This document shows positions 1 to 7,879 of a DNA stretch of 64,000 nt, one piece after another (the stretch's first letter is position 1; the number at the start of each line of letters is the position of its first letter). The translations under genes and the position numbers were made by a program. The DNA is from Clostridia bacterium. Lineage in GTDB: Bacteria > Bacillota > Clostridia > Christensenellales > Aristaeellaceae. Below the pieces are notes generated by a model. The model was not told the DNA's origin. It saw only the letters and a list, made by a program, of their open reading frames with translations, and searched no databases. The stretch lies in contig JAFXCE010000133.1 of assembly GCA_017521565.1 (NCBI GenBank), positions 18,791-82,790 of the forward strand, read 5' to 3'.

Positions 1-1
1 T

Positions 2-931
2 GTGCTGCTCTTCTTCACAGTCCCGTTCTTCGGCGTGACATTCCTCTGGCTGGATGGCGCGTGCAACTACCTCTGGGGAACTGCGCTGGCGCTGCTTCCG
101 CTGATCATTGGCAAGAGCGAGCGGGAAAGCGGATTTTTTGACACGGAAAGCGTACGGGGATGGCTGGCGCTGCCGCTGTGTTTTCTCGCGGGCTGGACGA
201 ACGAGAATACCGCCTGCGGCGTGCTGGCTGCGTGCCTTTTGCTTCTGATTTGGGATGCTTATAGCAGACGCGGTATCCGTGCATGGCGAATCGCTTCGCT
301 GATTGCGCAGGCGCTGGGCGTTATGGTTCTTTTGCTGGCTCCGGGTAATTTTGTGCGCCCGTCGGAACCGAGCGGGCGGAGCATGATCATGGAGCTGCTG
401 TATCGTGCGGCGGTTGTCACGTATTGTGGGATTCGCTACGCGGGCATCCCGGCAATTGCTGCGCTGGGGCTTTTTGCTGCTGCATATCGCAGGAAGACAA
501 AGGTTCGGTCGGTGTGGTTTGCCGTGCTGTGCGGCGCAGCGCTGCTGTGTGCCTATGCGCTGGTGGGTTCGCCGCAGATTTCTGATCGTACGTTTACCGG
601 TGTGCTTGCGCTGGCGATTGCGGCGCTGCTTTCAGCGTGTGCCGATGTGATGAAAAAGCCAGGAAAAAAAGATGCCGCAGCAGGCCTGCTGCTGATGCTG
701 TGCGTGACCTGCAGCGCGGGGCTTGCGCTGAGGGATGTGAAGGCGCACGAGGCGGCATGGCGCGCGCAGGAGGAAAGAATTCTCTCTGCTGCAGGGGAAG
801 AGCAGGCCGTGATTTCTTCCGTTCTGTCGGATTCACGATTTACGATGGATATCGTCATTGCGCAGGATGCGGCGCAGTGGCCGAATTCGACATTATCCAG
901 ATATTATGGCATTGAAATTATGGGGCAATAA
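2..931 (+). CDS. Multi-pass membrane protein, C-terminal part (DUF6056-like)
   Basis: The frame is open at the left edge, so the true start may lie outside the window; about 309 residues are visible. They form several hydrophobic helices (for example around residues 1-40, 55-85, 100-118, 135-160 and 170-220) and a short extracytoplasmic-looking C-terminus. The DGACNYLWG stretch near residue 18 resembles the DUF6056 family of polytopic membrane proteins, often found near cell-surface polysaccharide genes. No catalytic residues can be named. It ends in TAA and a 27-nt hairpin follows at 991-1017. The family assignment is tentative, and transport or glycosyltransfer would be a guess. Confidence 0.55.
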   Translation: MLLFFTVPFFGVTFLWLDGACNYLWGTALALLPLIIGKSERESGFFDTESVRGWLALPLCFLAGWTNENTACGVLAACLLLLIWDAYSRRGIRAWRIASLIAQALGVMVLLLAPGNFVRPSEPSGRSMIMELLYRAAVVTYCGIRYAGIPAIAALGLFAAAYRRKTKVRSVWFAVLCGAALLCAYALVGSPQISDRTFTGVLALAIAALLSACADVMKKPGKKDAAAGLLLMLCVTCSAGLALRDVKAHEAAWRAQEERILSAAGEEQAVISSVLSDSRFTMDIVIAQDAAQWPNSTLSRYYGIEIMGQ

Positions 932-990
932 TTGCGGCGAAATCGTGAAACTATCGTGAATCTGGTCAGAAAATATGAAAAACCATTGCG

Positions 991-1017
991 CCGCACATGC
1001 ATATTCGCCATGTGCGG
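991..1017 (+). terminator. Hairpin after the first gene
   Basis: Nine-base stem CCGCACATG/CATGTGCGG, followed by a mixed T-rich stretch that is also the -35 region of the next promoter. A weak terminator is plausible, but the U-run is poor. Confidence 0.45.
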
Positions 1018-1018
1018 C

Positions 1019-1047
1019 TTGACATTTTCCAATCAACTTATTATAAT
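1019..1047 (+). promoter_or_regulatory. Sigma-A type promoter of the prsA-like gene
   Basis: TTGACA at 1019-1024, a 17-nt spacer and TATAAT at 1042-1047, both perfect consensus, about 45 nt upstream of the start codon. Confidence 0.85.
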
Positions 1048-1092
1048 AATCCGTATATTGCCGTGTATCGGCTGAAAGGGAGAGAACGTACT

Positions 1093-2562
1093 ATGAAAAA
1101 GGGAATTGCATTGATCGCTATGCTGCTTGCGGCGATGATGATGCTCTCCGGCTGCAACCTGATTGGTTATGACGCAGAGCTCGACGGCGCGCAGGTGGTG
1201 GCCAAGGTCAATGATACCGAGCTCACCAAGGCAGATTGGCTCACCTATCGTGAGTATCTGGCGAATTACTACAATCAGTACTATCAGCAGTATTTTGGCA
1301 TGAGCATGCCGATGGATGAGGCGACCATCGCCGGCTATGGTGAAGAGGCGCTCGAACAGATGATCCAGTCCACTGTCATGCTGGATAAGATGGAAGAACT
1401 TGGCTTTGAGCCGCTCCCTGAAGAGGATGCTGCCGAGGTTGAGGAATATGCTGACAGCATGGTCGATATGTACAAGATGATTCTGCGTTATCAGAACCAT
1501 CCGGACGTAGAGACCGTTGAAGAGGAGAGCGAGCGTCTGGCTGCTGAAGCCACCGCGAGCGAGGCCACCCCGGCTGAACCCGCTGTGCCGGTTGCGACCA
1601 TGACCAACGCAGAGCTTGATGCGCTGCTCAGCGAGGAGCTTCTTGCTACTGGATATTCCCGCGAGTATTTCGTTGAGAGCCAGACGGCGTCTGTGCAGAA
1701 TGAGAAGCTTCAGGCGTATGCCACCGAGGGCGTCGCCGTGACGGATGAGCAGGTCAAGGCGGAATTCGACGAGCAGGCTGCCCAGCAGAAGGAAACCTAT
1801 GACGCGAATCCGGCCGCGTATGCCAGCGCCGTCAATTACGGTACTGAGCCGTACTATATTCCGGAAGGCTATCGCGGCGTGAAGAACCTGCTGGTTATGC
1901 TCACCAAGGAAAAGCAGGACGAGATTGATGCGCTCAAGGCGGAGCTTACGACTGCGCAGGCGCTGCTTGACGATGGCAACGCTCAGCTTGAAGAGATCAA
2001 GGCCGAAGATCTGTCCGCCTATGACGAGGCTGCTGTGGCGGAGATCAATGAGCAGATTGCTGCGCTGGAGACACAGGTGACCGAGGCTCAGGCGACCATC
2101 GACGAGAAGCAGGCAAAGATCGATGAAGTCACCGAAGCTGCCTTTGCAGAGATCCTGCCGAAGGCGCAGGATGTCCTGGCGAAGGCTCAGGCTGGCGAGG
2201 ACTTTGACGAGCTGATTGAGCTCTACGGCGAGGATACCGGCATGACCGCTGAGCCGGCCAAGACTCGTGGCTATCTGGTCTGCGACGGCCTTGCGCTCTA
2301 TGAGCAGGCGTTCCAGGATGCTGCGATGGCGCTGGCGAATGTTGGCGATATCTCCGCTGAACTGGTTCAGACCAGCTACGGCTACCATATCCTGCAGTAC
2401 ACGACCGACATCGCTGCGGGCAATGTGGAATACACCGACGAGATTAAGGATACGCTGTACGAGACTATGCTGACCGAAGCCAAGGATGCTGCCTTTGATG
2501 CTGCTGTCACCCAGTGGGTGTCCGAGGCCAAGGTGGAAACCTTCCCGAAGGTTATGGAATAA
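1093..2562 (+). CDS. prsA: PrsA-like peptidyl-prolyl isomerase lipoprotein with coiled-coil insertion
   Basis: Predicted extracytoplasmic foldase of 489 aa. The start at 1093 is chosen because it follows a GGGAGA ribosome site and opens a lipoprotein signal peptide (MKKGIALIAM..., lipobox LSGC with the lipidated Cys near residue 20). A SurA-like N-terminal helical region follows (about 30-180) with an acidic Ala/Pro/Thr linker near 150-170. The parvulin (PpiC) signature is split: the first strand (RGVKNLLVML, about 260) is separated from the LAKAQAGEDFDELI helix and the final SYGYHILQ strand (about 430) by roughly 75 residues of heptad-like Ala/Glu/Lys/Gln sequence (about 272-345). PrsA proteins help secreted proteins fold after export, which suits a genome with giant secreted proteins. 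Single-gene unit with its own promoter and terminator. The insertion is unusual; peptidyl-prolyl isomerase activity is inferred. Confidence 0.85.
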   Translation: MKKGIALIAMLLAAMMMLSGCNLIGYDAELDGAQVVAKVNDTELTKADWLTYREYLANYYNQYYQQYFGMSMPMDEATIAGYGEEALEQMIQSTVMLDKMEELGFEPLPEEDAAEVEEYADSMVDMYKMILRYQNHPDVETVEEESERLAAEATASEATPAEPAVPVATMTNAELDALLSEELLATGYSREYFVESQTASVQNEKLQAYATEGVAVTDEQVKAEFDEQAAQQKETYDANPAAYASAVNYGTEPYYIPEGYRGVKNLLVMLTKEKQDEIDALKAELTTAQALLDDGNAQLEEIKAEDLSAYDEAAVAEINEQIAALETQVTEAQATIDEKQAKIDEVTEAAFAEILPKAQDVLAKAQAGEDFDELIELYGEDTGMTAEPAKTRGYLVCDGLALYEQAFQDAAMALANVGDISAELVQTSYGYHILQYTTDIAAGNVEYTDEIKDTLYETMLTEAKDAAFDAAVTQWVSEAKVETFPKVME

Positions 2563-2585
2563 TCTGCTACAATCAGAAAGACAAG

Positions 2586-2620
2586 GCGCTTGAGGGCAAA
2601 TCGCTCTCAAGCGCTTTTTT
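2586..2620 (+). terminator. Rho-independent terminator after prsA-like gene
   Basis: GCGCTTGAG/CTCAAGCGC stem with an 11-nt loop, then TTTTTT. Confidence 0.9.
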
Positions 2621-2732
2621 CTGCTTTATCTGAAGGGCGTGCAGACAGCTCTGCCGATCGACGGAACAACTTGTACCGAAATGGTGCAGAACCGGAGGCA
2701 GCGCGCATACAATGCAGGGAGGAGGGAACGAT

Positions 2733-2885
2733 ATGCGCAGGTGCTATGAATCGGGCAGGAAACTTGTGGGTACACTGTTGGTGCTGTTTGGTGTGCTGCT
2801 CGTGTTTTTGTGCCTGCCGGTGGAGTTCCTTTTGATCTTGCTGGGCGTTGCATTGGCTGCAGTGGGGCTCATGCTGCTGCGCTGA
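2733..2885 (+). CDS. Small hydrophobic membrane protein, 50 aa
   Basis: ATG preceded by GGAGGGAACGAT. The product is MRRCYESGRK followed by almost continuous hydrophobic sequence, enough for one long or two short membrane segments, ending in TGA. It sits 34 nt upstream of the spoVM-like gene, with a similar GGAGGGAAACG ribosome site, so the two may be co-transcribed and perhaps sporulation-linked. I do not recognise the family. Hydrophobic codon content and a clean ribosome site support it, but for so short an ORF chance cannot be excluded. Confidence 0.55.
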   Translation: MRRCYESGRKLVGTLLVLFGVLLVFLCLPVEFLLILLGVALAAVGLMLLR

Positions 2886-2919
2886 AAAAAGGGATTGCTG
2901 CGCGGGAGGGAAACGATCG

Positions 2920-3003
2920 ATGGCAGTTCGGATGATCTGTGTGCGTGCGCCGCGTTTTGTGCGCGCGCTGGCTCGCCTGATGGGCATGGGGAAGGGAACA
3001 TAA
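2920..3003 (+). CDS. spoVM: Stage V sporulation protein M (SpoVM), 27 aa
   Basis: Very short ORF starting after a GGGAGGGAAACG ribosome site. Residues 5-20 (MICVRAPRFVRALARL) follow the SpoVM pattern of a hydrophobic, basic, proline, basic-Phe core and an amphipathic helix, as in the Bacillus subtilis protein (IKLPKFLGGIVRAM). The central proline and the following basic-Phe pair are both kept. SpoVM is a forespore-surface membrane-curvature sensor that anchors the SpoIVA coat basement layer. Gene order supports the call: in Bacillus spoVM lies directly before rpmB, yloU and yloV, and here rpmB, yloU and yloV follow. Here rpmB is on the opposite strand and the two genes converge on a shared hairpin. 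Confidence 0.8.
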   Translation: MAVRMICVRAPRFVRALARLMGMGKGT

Positions 3004-3012
3004 GGTAAAGAA

Positions 3013-3041
3013 AAAACACCCGGCTAAAAACCGGGTGTTTT
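3013..3041 (-). terminator. Bidirectional terminator between spoVM and rpmB
   Basis: ACACCCGG/CCGGGTGT stem with a 7-nt loop; T-runs on both strands, six Ts for rpmB on the minus strand. Confidence 0.85.
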
Positions 3042-3059
3042 CATGCAGCAATATGGCAA

Positions 3060-3251
3060 TTACAGAGCGCGCTCGACCTTGCCGCTGCGCAGGCAACGGG
3101 TGCAGACGTTCATGTGACGAACAGTACCGCCGACGGTCACGCGGACACGCTGGGTGTTCGGCAGCCAAACGCGATTGCTCTTGCGGTTGGAGTGGCTGAC
3201 GTTGTGGCCGCTCATAGCGCCCTTCTGGCAAACTTCACAAATCTTTCCCAT
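3060..3251 (-). CDS. rpmB: 50S ribosomal protein L28
   Basis: L28 of the large ribosomal subunit, 63 aa from the ATG at 3251, which is preceded by AAGGAGGTGTGATC. The N-terminus MGKICEVCQKGAMSGHNVSH and the SNRKSNRVWLPN segment are typical of bacterial L28. It keeps both CxxC pairs (CEVC near residue 5, CTRC near residue 52), so it is the zinc-binding type. A longer in-frame start upstream lacks a ribosome site. It is in the conserved spoVM-rpmB-yloU-yloV neighbourhood, divergent from the Asp23 gene. Confidence 0.97.
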   Translation of the reverse strand: MGKICEVCQKGAMSGHNVSHSNRKSNRVWLPNTQRVRVTVGGTVRHMNVCTRCLRSGKVERAL

Positions 3252-3500
3252 GATCACACCTCCTTCTGGTGCGTAAACAGTCATAACACGGTTATTTTAG
3301 CACCTTCGCAGCAATTTGACAAGTCTTTTTTTTATTTTGTTTTGAATAAAATGAAAAAACTGCGTTGACATGCGATTGACAAGGAATTCATCCGAGTTTT
3401 TTGCGAGGAATCCTTGTAAAAAAAGGTGTTTTCTTGTATACTGTACGATGATCCAATAAATTTTCGGGTCGGTATGCCCCTTTATAAGGAGGTTATTTCT

Positions 3501-3851
3501 ATGGAATGCAAAATTAACAATGATCTCGGTCAGATTACGATCAGTGAAGACGTCCTGCTCAAGGTAGCGGGTTATGCGGCGCTGGAGTGCTACGGCATCG
3601 TTGCGATGTCCTCTAAGCGCGCCAAGGATGGTTTTGTGGAATGGCTTGGCAGGGAGAACCTGACCAAGGGAGTTCAGGTGAAGGTGACGGACGGCGGAAT
3701 CGATATTGATCTGTTTATTATCGTCGAGTACGGCATCTCCATCGTTGAGGTCTGCAAGATCATCAAGTCCCAGGTCTGCTATAAGATTGAGAACATGACG
3801 GGCGCCAAAGTGCGCAGAGTGAATATTTCAGTTGAGGGTATCCGCGTTTGA
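3501..3851 (+). CDS. yloU: Asp23/Gls24 family envelope stress protein (YloU)
   Basis: 116 aa from the ATG at 3501, chosen for the strong AAGGAGGTTATTTCT site; the frame is open upstream to 3426 but without initiation signals. The sequence (GQITISEDVLLKVAGYAALECYGIVAMSS...) is the Asp23/Gls24 (DUF322) fold found across Firmicutes. These cytoplasmic proteins are linked to cell-envelope homeostasis, some anchored at the membrane through partners. It lies 29 nt upstream of the FakA/YloV gene in the same order as in Bacillus, so the two are probably one transcript. Confidence 0.92.
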   Translation: MECKINNDLGQITISEDVLLKVAGYAALECYGIVAMSSKRAKDGFVEWLGRENLTKGVQVKVTDGGIDIDLFIIVEYGISIVEVCKIIKSQVCYKIENMTGAKVRRVNISVEGIRV

Positions 3852-3880
3852 TTCCCTGACGGAAACTGGAGGCGAAATTT

Positions 3881-5581
3881 TTGTCACAGCAAGCTATTGA
3901 CGGATTGCTCCTGAAAGAAATGATCATCGCAGGCGCCAATCTGCTTGAACAGAACCGTGAGGCCATCGACGCGCTGAACGTGTTCCCCGTACCGGACGGC
4001 GATACGGGCACCAATATGTCCCTGACGATGAAGTCGACCGTAAAGGAGATCGCAGCGCAGGATCTGCCCAGCGCTGCCAAGATGGCGAGCCAGGCGTCCC
4101 GCGGCGCGCTGAAAGGCGCGCGCGGAAACTCCGGCGTTATTCTCTCTCAGATTCTGCGTGGTTTCTCGCGCGGCATTGAGGGCTGCGATACCATCGATGC
4201 GGAAGCGTTCGCCAAGGGTCTGCGCTCCGGTGCGGATACCGCATACAAGGCGGTTATGAAGCCGAAGGAGGGTACCATTCTTACGGTTATCCGCGTGATT
4301 GCGGAAGACGCGCAGCGCTACGTAGCCAAGAAGCCGCGTACGGTTGCTGAACTCCTTGATAAGGTGATTCGCAGCGGCGAGGCCATTCTTGAAAAGACGC
4401 CGGACATGATTCCTGCCCTCAAGCAGGCGGGTGTGGTTGACTCCGGCGGACAGGGCCTGCTGACCGTGCTTAAGGGCTGGCGCGCAGCGTATAACGGTGA
4501 GAAGATCGAAGAGACTTCCGCCGGCGTTGGCAGCGCGGCAACGTTTGAATTTGAAGATGATCATGAAGCGCTTGGCGAACTGACGTTCAAATACTGTACG
4601 GAGTTCGTCATTCAGGATATGAACGAGGGCGTGACTGAAGACGACATCAATAAGTTCCGTACCCGCCTTGGCCGCATTGGCGACTGCGTGGTCTGCGTGG
4701 GCGATTTTGAGTTTGTCAAGGTTCATGTACACACCAATGATCCGGGCAAGGCCATTCAGTGGGCTTGTGCGCTTGGCGATCTGATCAACCTGAAGATCGA
4801 TAACATGGCGGAAGAGCGCAAGGAGCGCATGGAGAAGGCTGAGGCGGAGCAGAAGGCCACCGAGAAAAAGCGTCTTGAGGAAGAAGCGGCTGCAGCTGCC
4901 GAGAAGGAAGCAGCGCCGCTCAAGGAGTATGGCATGGTGGCCGTGTCTCTGGGCGAGGGCTTCTCCAGTATCTTTACTGATCTGGGTGTCGATCACATCG
5001 TTGAGGGCGGTCAGACCATGAATCCAAGCATTGAGGACATTCTTGATGCGATCAATGGTGTCGGCGCGAAGAATGTCATCGTTCTGCCGAACAACTCCAA
5101 CGTTATTCTTGCCGCCTCTCAGGCTGCGGAGCTCGCGGATGATGTCAACGTGATCGTCCTGCCGACGAAGAACGTGGCGATGGGTATCGGCGCGGTGATC
5201 GCTTTCAACCCGGAGGCGGATACCGAAGAGAACCGCGCAGAGATGACCGCAGCAGCAGAACAGGTCAAGACCGGTCAGATTACTTTTGCTGTCCGCGATA
5301 CCGTGTTCGAGGATAAGGAGATCAAGGAAGGCAACATCATCGGCATTCACAATGGCCGCATTGAGACCGTTGGCGAGAATATCCACGACATTGCCTTGGA
5401 TCTGGTGGGCCATGTGGTGGAGGAGGGCGATTCGCTCATCACCATCTATTATGGTCAGGATACCTCTGAAGAGGACGCGCAGACGCTGGGCGGTGAAGTC
5501 GCCGAGCAGTTCCCGGATCTGGATGTGGAAGTCCAGTATGGCGGTCAGCCGCTGTATTATTACCTGATTTCCGCAGAATAA
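3881..5581 (+). CDS. fakA: Fatty acid kinase catalytic subunit FakA / YloV (DAK2-DegV-like)
   Basis: 566 aa starting at TTG 3881, eight nt after GGAGG. The N-terminal DAK2 kinase domain (about 5-200) carries the nucleotide/metal loop NVFPVPDGDTGTNMSLT (about 30-46) and the GARGNSGVILSQI motif (about 78-90). A middle domain (about 220-305) and a charged Glu/Ala/Lys linker (about 308-345) lead to a C-terminal DegV-like region (about 347-566). In related bacteria FakA phosphorylates exogenous fatty acids bound to FakB, feeding phospholipid synthesis; no FakB (DegV) gene is in this window. A GAAA-loop terminator follows. Confidence 0.93.
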   Translation: MSQQAIDGLLLKEMIIAGANLLEQNREAIDALNVFPVPDGDTGTNMSLTMKSTVKEIAAQDLPSAAKMASQASRGALKGARGNSGVILSQILRGFSRGIEGCDTIDAEAFAKGLRSGADTAYKAVMKPKEGTILTVIRVIAEDAQRYVAKKPRTVAELLDKVIRSGEAILEKTPDMIPALKQAGVVDSGGQGLLTVLKGWRAAYNGEKIEETSAGVGSAATFEFEDDHEALGELTFKYCTEFVIQDMNEGVTEDDINKFRTRLGRIGDCVVCVGDFEFVKVHVHTNDPGKAIQWACALGDLINLKIDNMAEERKERMEKAEAEQKATEKKRLEEEAAAAAEKEAAPLKEYGMVAVSLGEGFSSIFTDLGVDHIVEGGQTMNPSIEDILDAINGVGAKNVIVLPNNSNVILAASQAAELADDVNVIVLPTKNVAMGIGAVIAFNPEADTEENRAEMTAAAEQVKTGQITFAVRDTVFEDKEIKEGNIIGIHNGRIETVGENIHDIALDLVGHVVEEGDSLITIYYGQDTSEEDAQTLGGEVAEQFPDLDVEVQYGGQPLYYYLISAE

Positions 5582-5594
5582 AATCATACGCAAT

Positions 5595-5621
5595 GCCGTG
5601 TCCGAAAGGACGCGGCTTTTT
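5595..5621 (+). terminator. Terminator after fakA
   Basis: GCCGTGTCC/GGACGCGGC with a GAAA tetraloop, then TTTTT; recG starts 23 nt later, so read-through or attenuation into recG is possible. Confidence 0.8.
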
Positions 5622-5644
5622 GGCACGCGAAGGGAGAAACGCAG

Positions 5645-7642
5645 ATGCGCGCACTGAGCGAAATCAAAGGCTTTGGCCCTAAACGGCTGGAAGCGCTTGA
5701 AAAACGCGGCATTGATACGGCTCGGGATCTGATCGAGCGCCTGCCCGTTGGTTATCGGGATACGACGCGCCCTATGTCGCCCGCGCAGATGACCGAGGGG
5801 CGGGAAGGATGCTTTGAGGGGTTTGTCAAGGGCAAACCTGCGCTGCATCGGGCAAGAGGAATGCAGTGGGTTTCGGCAACAATAGCGGATGAATGCAGCA
5901 AGATACGCTGTATGTGGTTCAACCAGTCGTGGATGAAGGACCGCCTATTTGATACCCAGCATGTCGTGCTGTACGGTCGCTGCGTGCGCAAAAAGAGCGG
6001 ACTTATGGTCATCAACCCAACAATTGAGGAACAGGGCGGCATCATCCCGGCGTATGCACCGGTACCGGGTGTGGGCCAGAAGCCGCTTCGTGATGCAGTG
6101 CGGCTGCTTCTTAATGAATATGATCTGCTGGATCCATTGCCGGCTTCGTTTATTTCGCGCTATCAGTTGATGGATAGGCGGGAAGCTTTGGAACAGGCGC
6201 ATTTCCCCACGGATTTTGAAGCGCTTGCACGGGCGAAGGAGCGTCTTGCATTTGAAGAGCTTCTGCTGTTTCAGATGGGTGTGGCGGGCGCGTCGGGCGG
6301 CAGGCGCGAAGCGCAGCCGCTTAATGTCAAGGAGCGGTGGATAGAGTCGTTCTTTGCGCGTCTGCCGTATGCGCCAACGGGTGCGCAGCGGCGCGTCGCG
6401 TATGAGATTGCAGAGGATTTGCGCAAAGACCGTGCGATGGCACGCATGGTTCAGGGCGACGTTGGCTGCGGAAAGACGATGATTGCCTTCTGCGCACTGT
6501 ATCTGTGCGTGCTTGCAGGCGGTCAGGGAGCGCTGATGGCGCCAACGGAAATCCTTGCCAGCCAGCATTTTCAGAGCGCGGTTGAGATGCTTGCGCCGCT
6601 GGGGATTGCCTGTGGGCTTGTTACGGGCAGGATGACAGCGGCAGAAAGACGCCGTGCGCGCGAAGCCGTTGCCAGCGGGGAATGGCAGGTGATCATCGGT
6701 ACGCATGCGCTGATTTCAGAAGGGCTGGAATTTGAGAATCTGCAGTTGGTGATTACGGATGAGCAGCACCGCTTTGGTGTGCGCCAGAGGACAAGGCTGG
6801 AGGGCAAGGGGATATCGCCCCATGTTCTGGTCATGAGTGCGACGCCAATCCCTCGTTCGCTGTCGCTTGTTCTCTATGGGGATCTGGATATCTCCATTGT
6901 CGATGAATTGCCGCCGGGAAGAACGCCGGTAAAAACGAGAATTGTTTCGGAAGAAAAGAGGGAAGGACTTTACAGCTTTATCCGTTCTGAGGCGGAAAAG
7001 GGCTTCCAGACCTATGTGGTCTGTCCGCTGGTGGGCGAAGCGGATATGGAGGATCCGGATATACGCAGCGCAGCGCAGGTTCAGCGGGAATTGACCAAGG
7101 CGCTTGCGCCGCTTTCTGTCGGGCTTGTGCACGGCAGAATGAAAAAGCAGGAAAAAGAGGATGTGCTGGAGCGCTTTTACGCCGGGGAATTGAATGTGCT
7201 CGTTGCTACGACGGTCATCGAAGTCGGCGTGAACGTGCCGAGGGCGACCGTTATGGTGATTGAGGGGGCAGAACGATTTGGTCTTGCGCAGCTGCATCAG
7301 CTGCGGGGGCGTGTAGGGCGCGGCGCACAGGAGAGCTGGTGCTTCCTGATGGCGGAGCCCAACGAAAGGCTCAAAACGCTGGTTTCTACTCACGACGGCT
7401 TTGTCGTCGCGCAGAAGGATCTGGAAATCCGCGGCGCCGGTGAATTTTTCGGCACGCGTCAGCATGGGGAACCTCAGATGCCAGCGCTGATGCTCGCCTC
7501 GGATTCGCGCCTGCTCGCACGAACGAGAGATGCTTTCCTTGATCTGATGAAATCGGATGAATATGGAAGCGAACGGCTGCAGATCCTGAATGCGGCACAG
7601 GAACGCTTTGATCGTGCAGGGACTTTCTTTGCCAGAAACTGA
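5645..7642 (+). CDS. recG: ATP-dependent DNA helicase RecG
   Basis: 665 aa, near the usual family length. It begins with a helix-hairpin-helix-like stretch (SEIKGFGPKRLEALEKRGI, about 4-22), then the OB-fold wedge domain that splits replication forks. The superfamily 2 helicase core follows: Walker A GDVGCGKT (about 271-278), the DEQHRFG box (about 372-378), SATPIPRSL (about 395), and the C-terminal VGRGAQESWCF region with QLRGRVGRG (about 549-557). RecG remodels stalled forks and Holliday junctions. Its place after yloU-yloV matches Firmicutes gene order (Bacillus has sdaA genes between). No truncation or odd residue seen. Confidence 0.97.
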   Translation: MRALSEIKGFGPKRLEALEKRGIDTARDLIERLPVGYRDTTRPMSPAQMTEGREGCFEGFVKGKPALHRARGMQWVSATIADECSKIRCMWFNQSWMKDRLFDTQHVVLYGRCVRKKSGLMVINPTIEEQGGIIPAYAPVPGVGQKPLRDAVRLLLNEYDLLDPLPASFISRYQLMDRREALEQAHFPTDFEALARAKERLAFEELLLFQMGVAGASGGRREAQPLNVKERWIESFFARLPYAPTGAQRRVAYEIAEDLRKDRAMARMVQGDVGCGKTMIAFCALYLCVLAGGQGALMAPTEILASQHFQSAVEMLAPLGIACGLVTGRMTAAERRRAREAVASGEWQVIIGTHALISEGLEFENLQLVITDEQHRFGVRQRTRLEGKGISPHVLVMSATPIPRSLSLVLYGDLDISIVDELPPGRTPVKTRIVSEEKREGLYSFIRSEAEKGFQTYVVCPLVGEADMEDPDIRSAAQVQRELTKALAPLSVGLVHGRMKKQEKEDVLERFYAGELNVLVATTVIEVGVNVPRATVMVIEGAERFGLAQLHQLRGRVGRGAQESWCFLMAEPNERLKTLVSTHDGFVVAQKDLEIRGAGEFFGTRQHGEPQMPALMLASDSRLLARTRDAFLDLMKSDEYGSERLQILNAAQERFDRAGTFFARN

Positions 7643-7742
7643 TATTAATTTGGCAAACTTTGTGGTTTATTCCTGCTGCAACTCGGTGCTTGTGAACAAA
7701 GTGCATAAGGAAAGTTATATGCAGTATGAATAAAGAAAAAGA

Positions 7743-7771
7743 TTGCCAAATGGCGGAAAATGCATTATAAT
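7743..7771 (+). promoter_or_regulatory. Sigma-A type promoter of ppdK
   Basis: TTGCCA, a 17-nt spacer and TATAAT at 7766-7771. The roughly 100-nt leader contains a CGACCC/GGGTCG inverted repeat just after the likely start of transcription. Confidence 0.8.
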
Positions 7772-7879
7772 ATCTGATGTGCGACCCTTTTTACCGGGTC
7801 GTTCGTGTATTGGAATTAATTTGCAGTTTTTGTAGAAAAGTTGCAGAAATTATGAATGTTTGAAGGAGGACGAGGCAGC

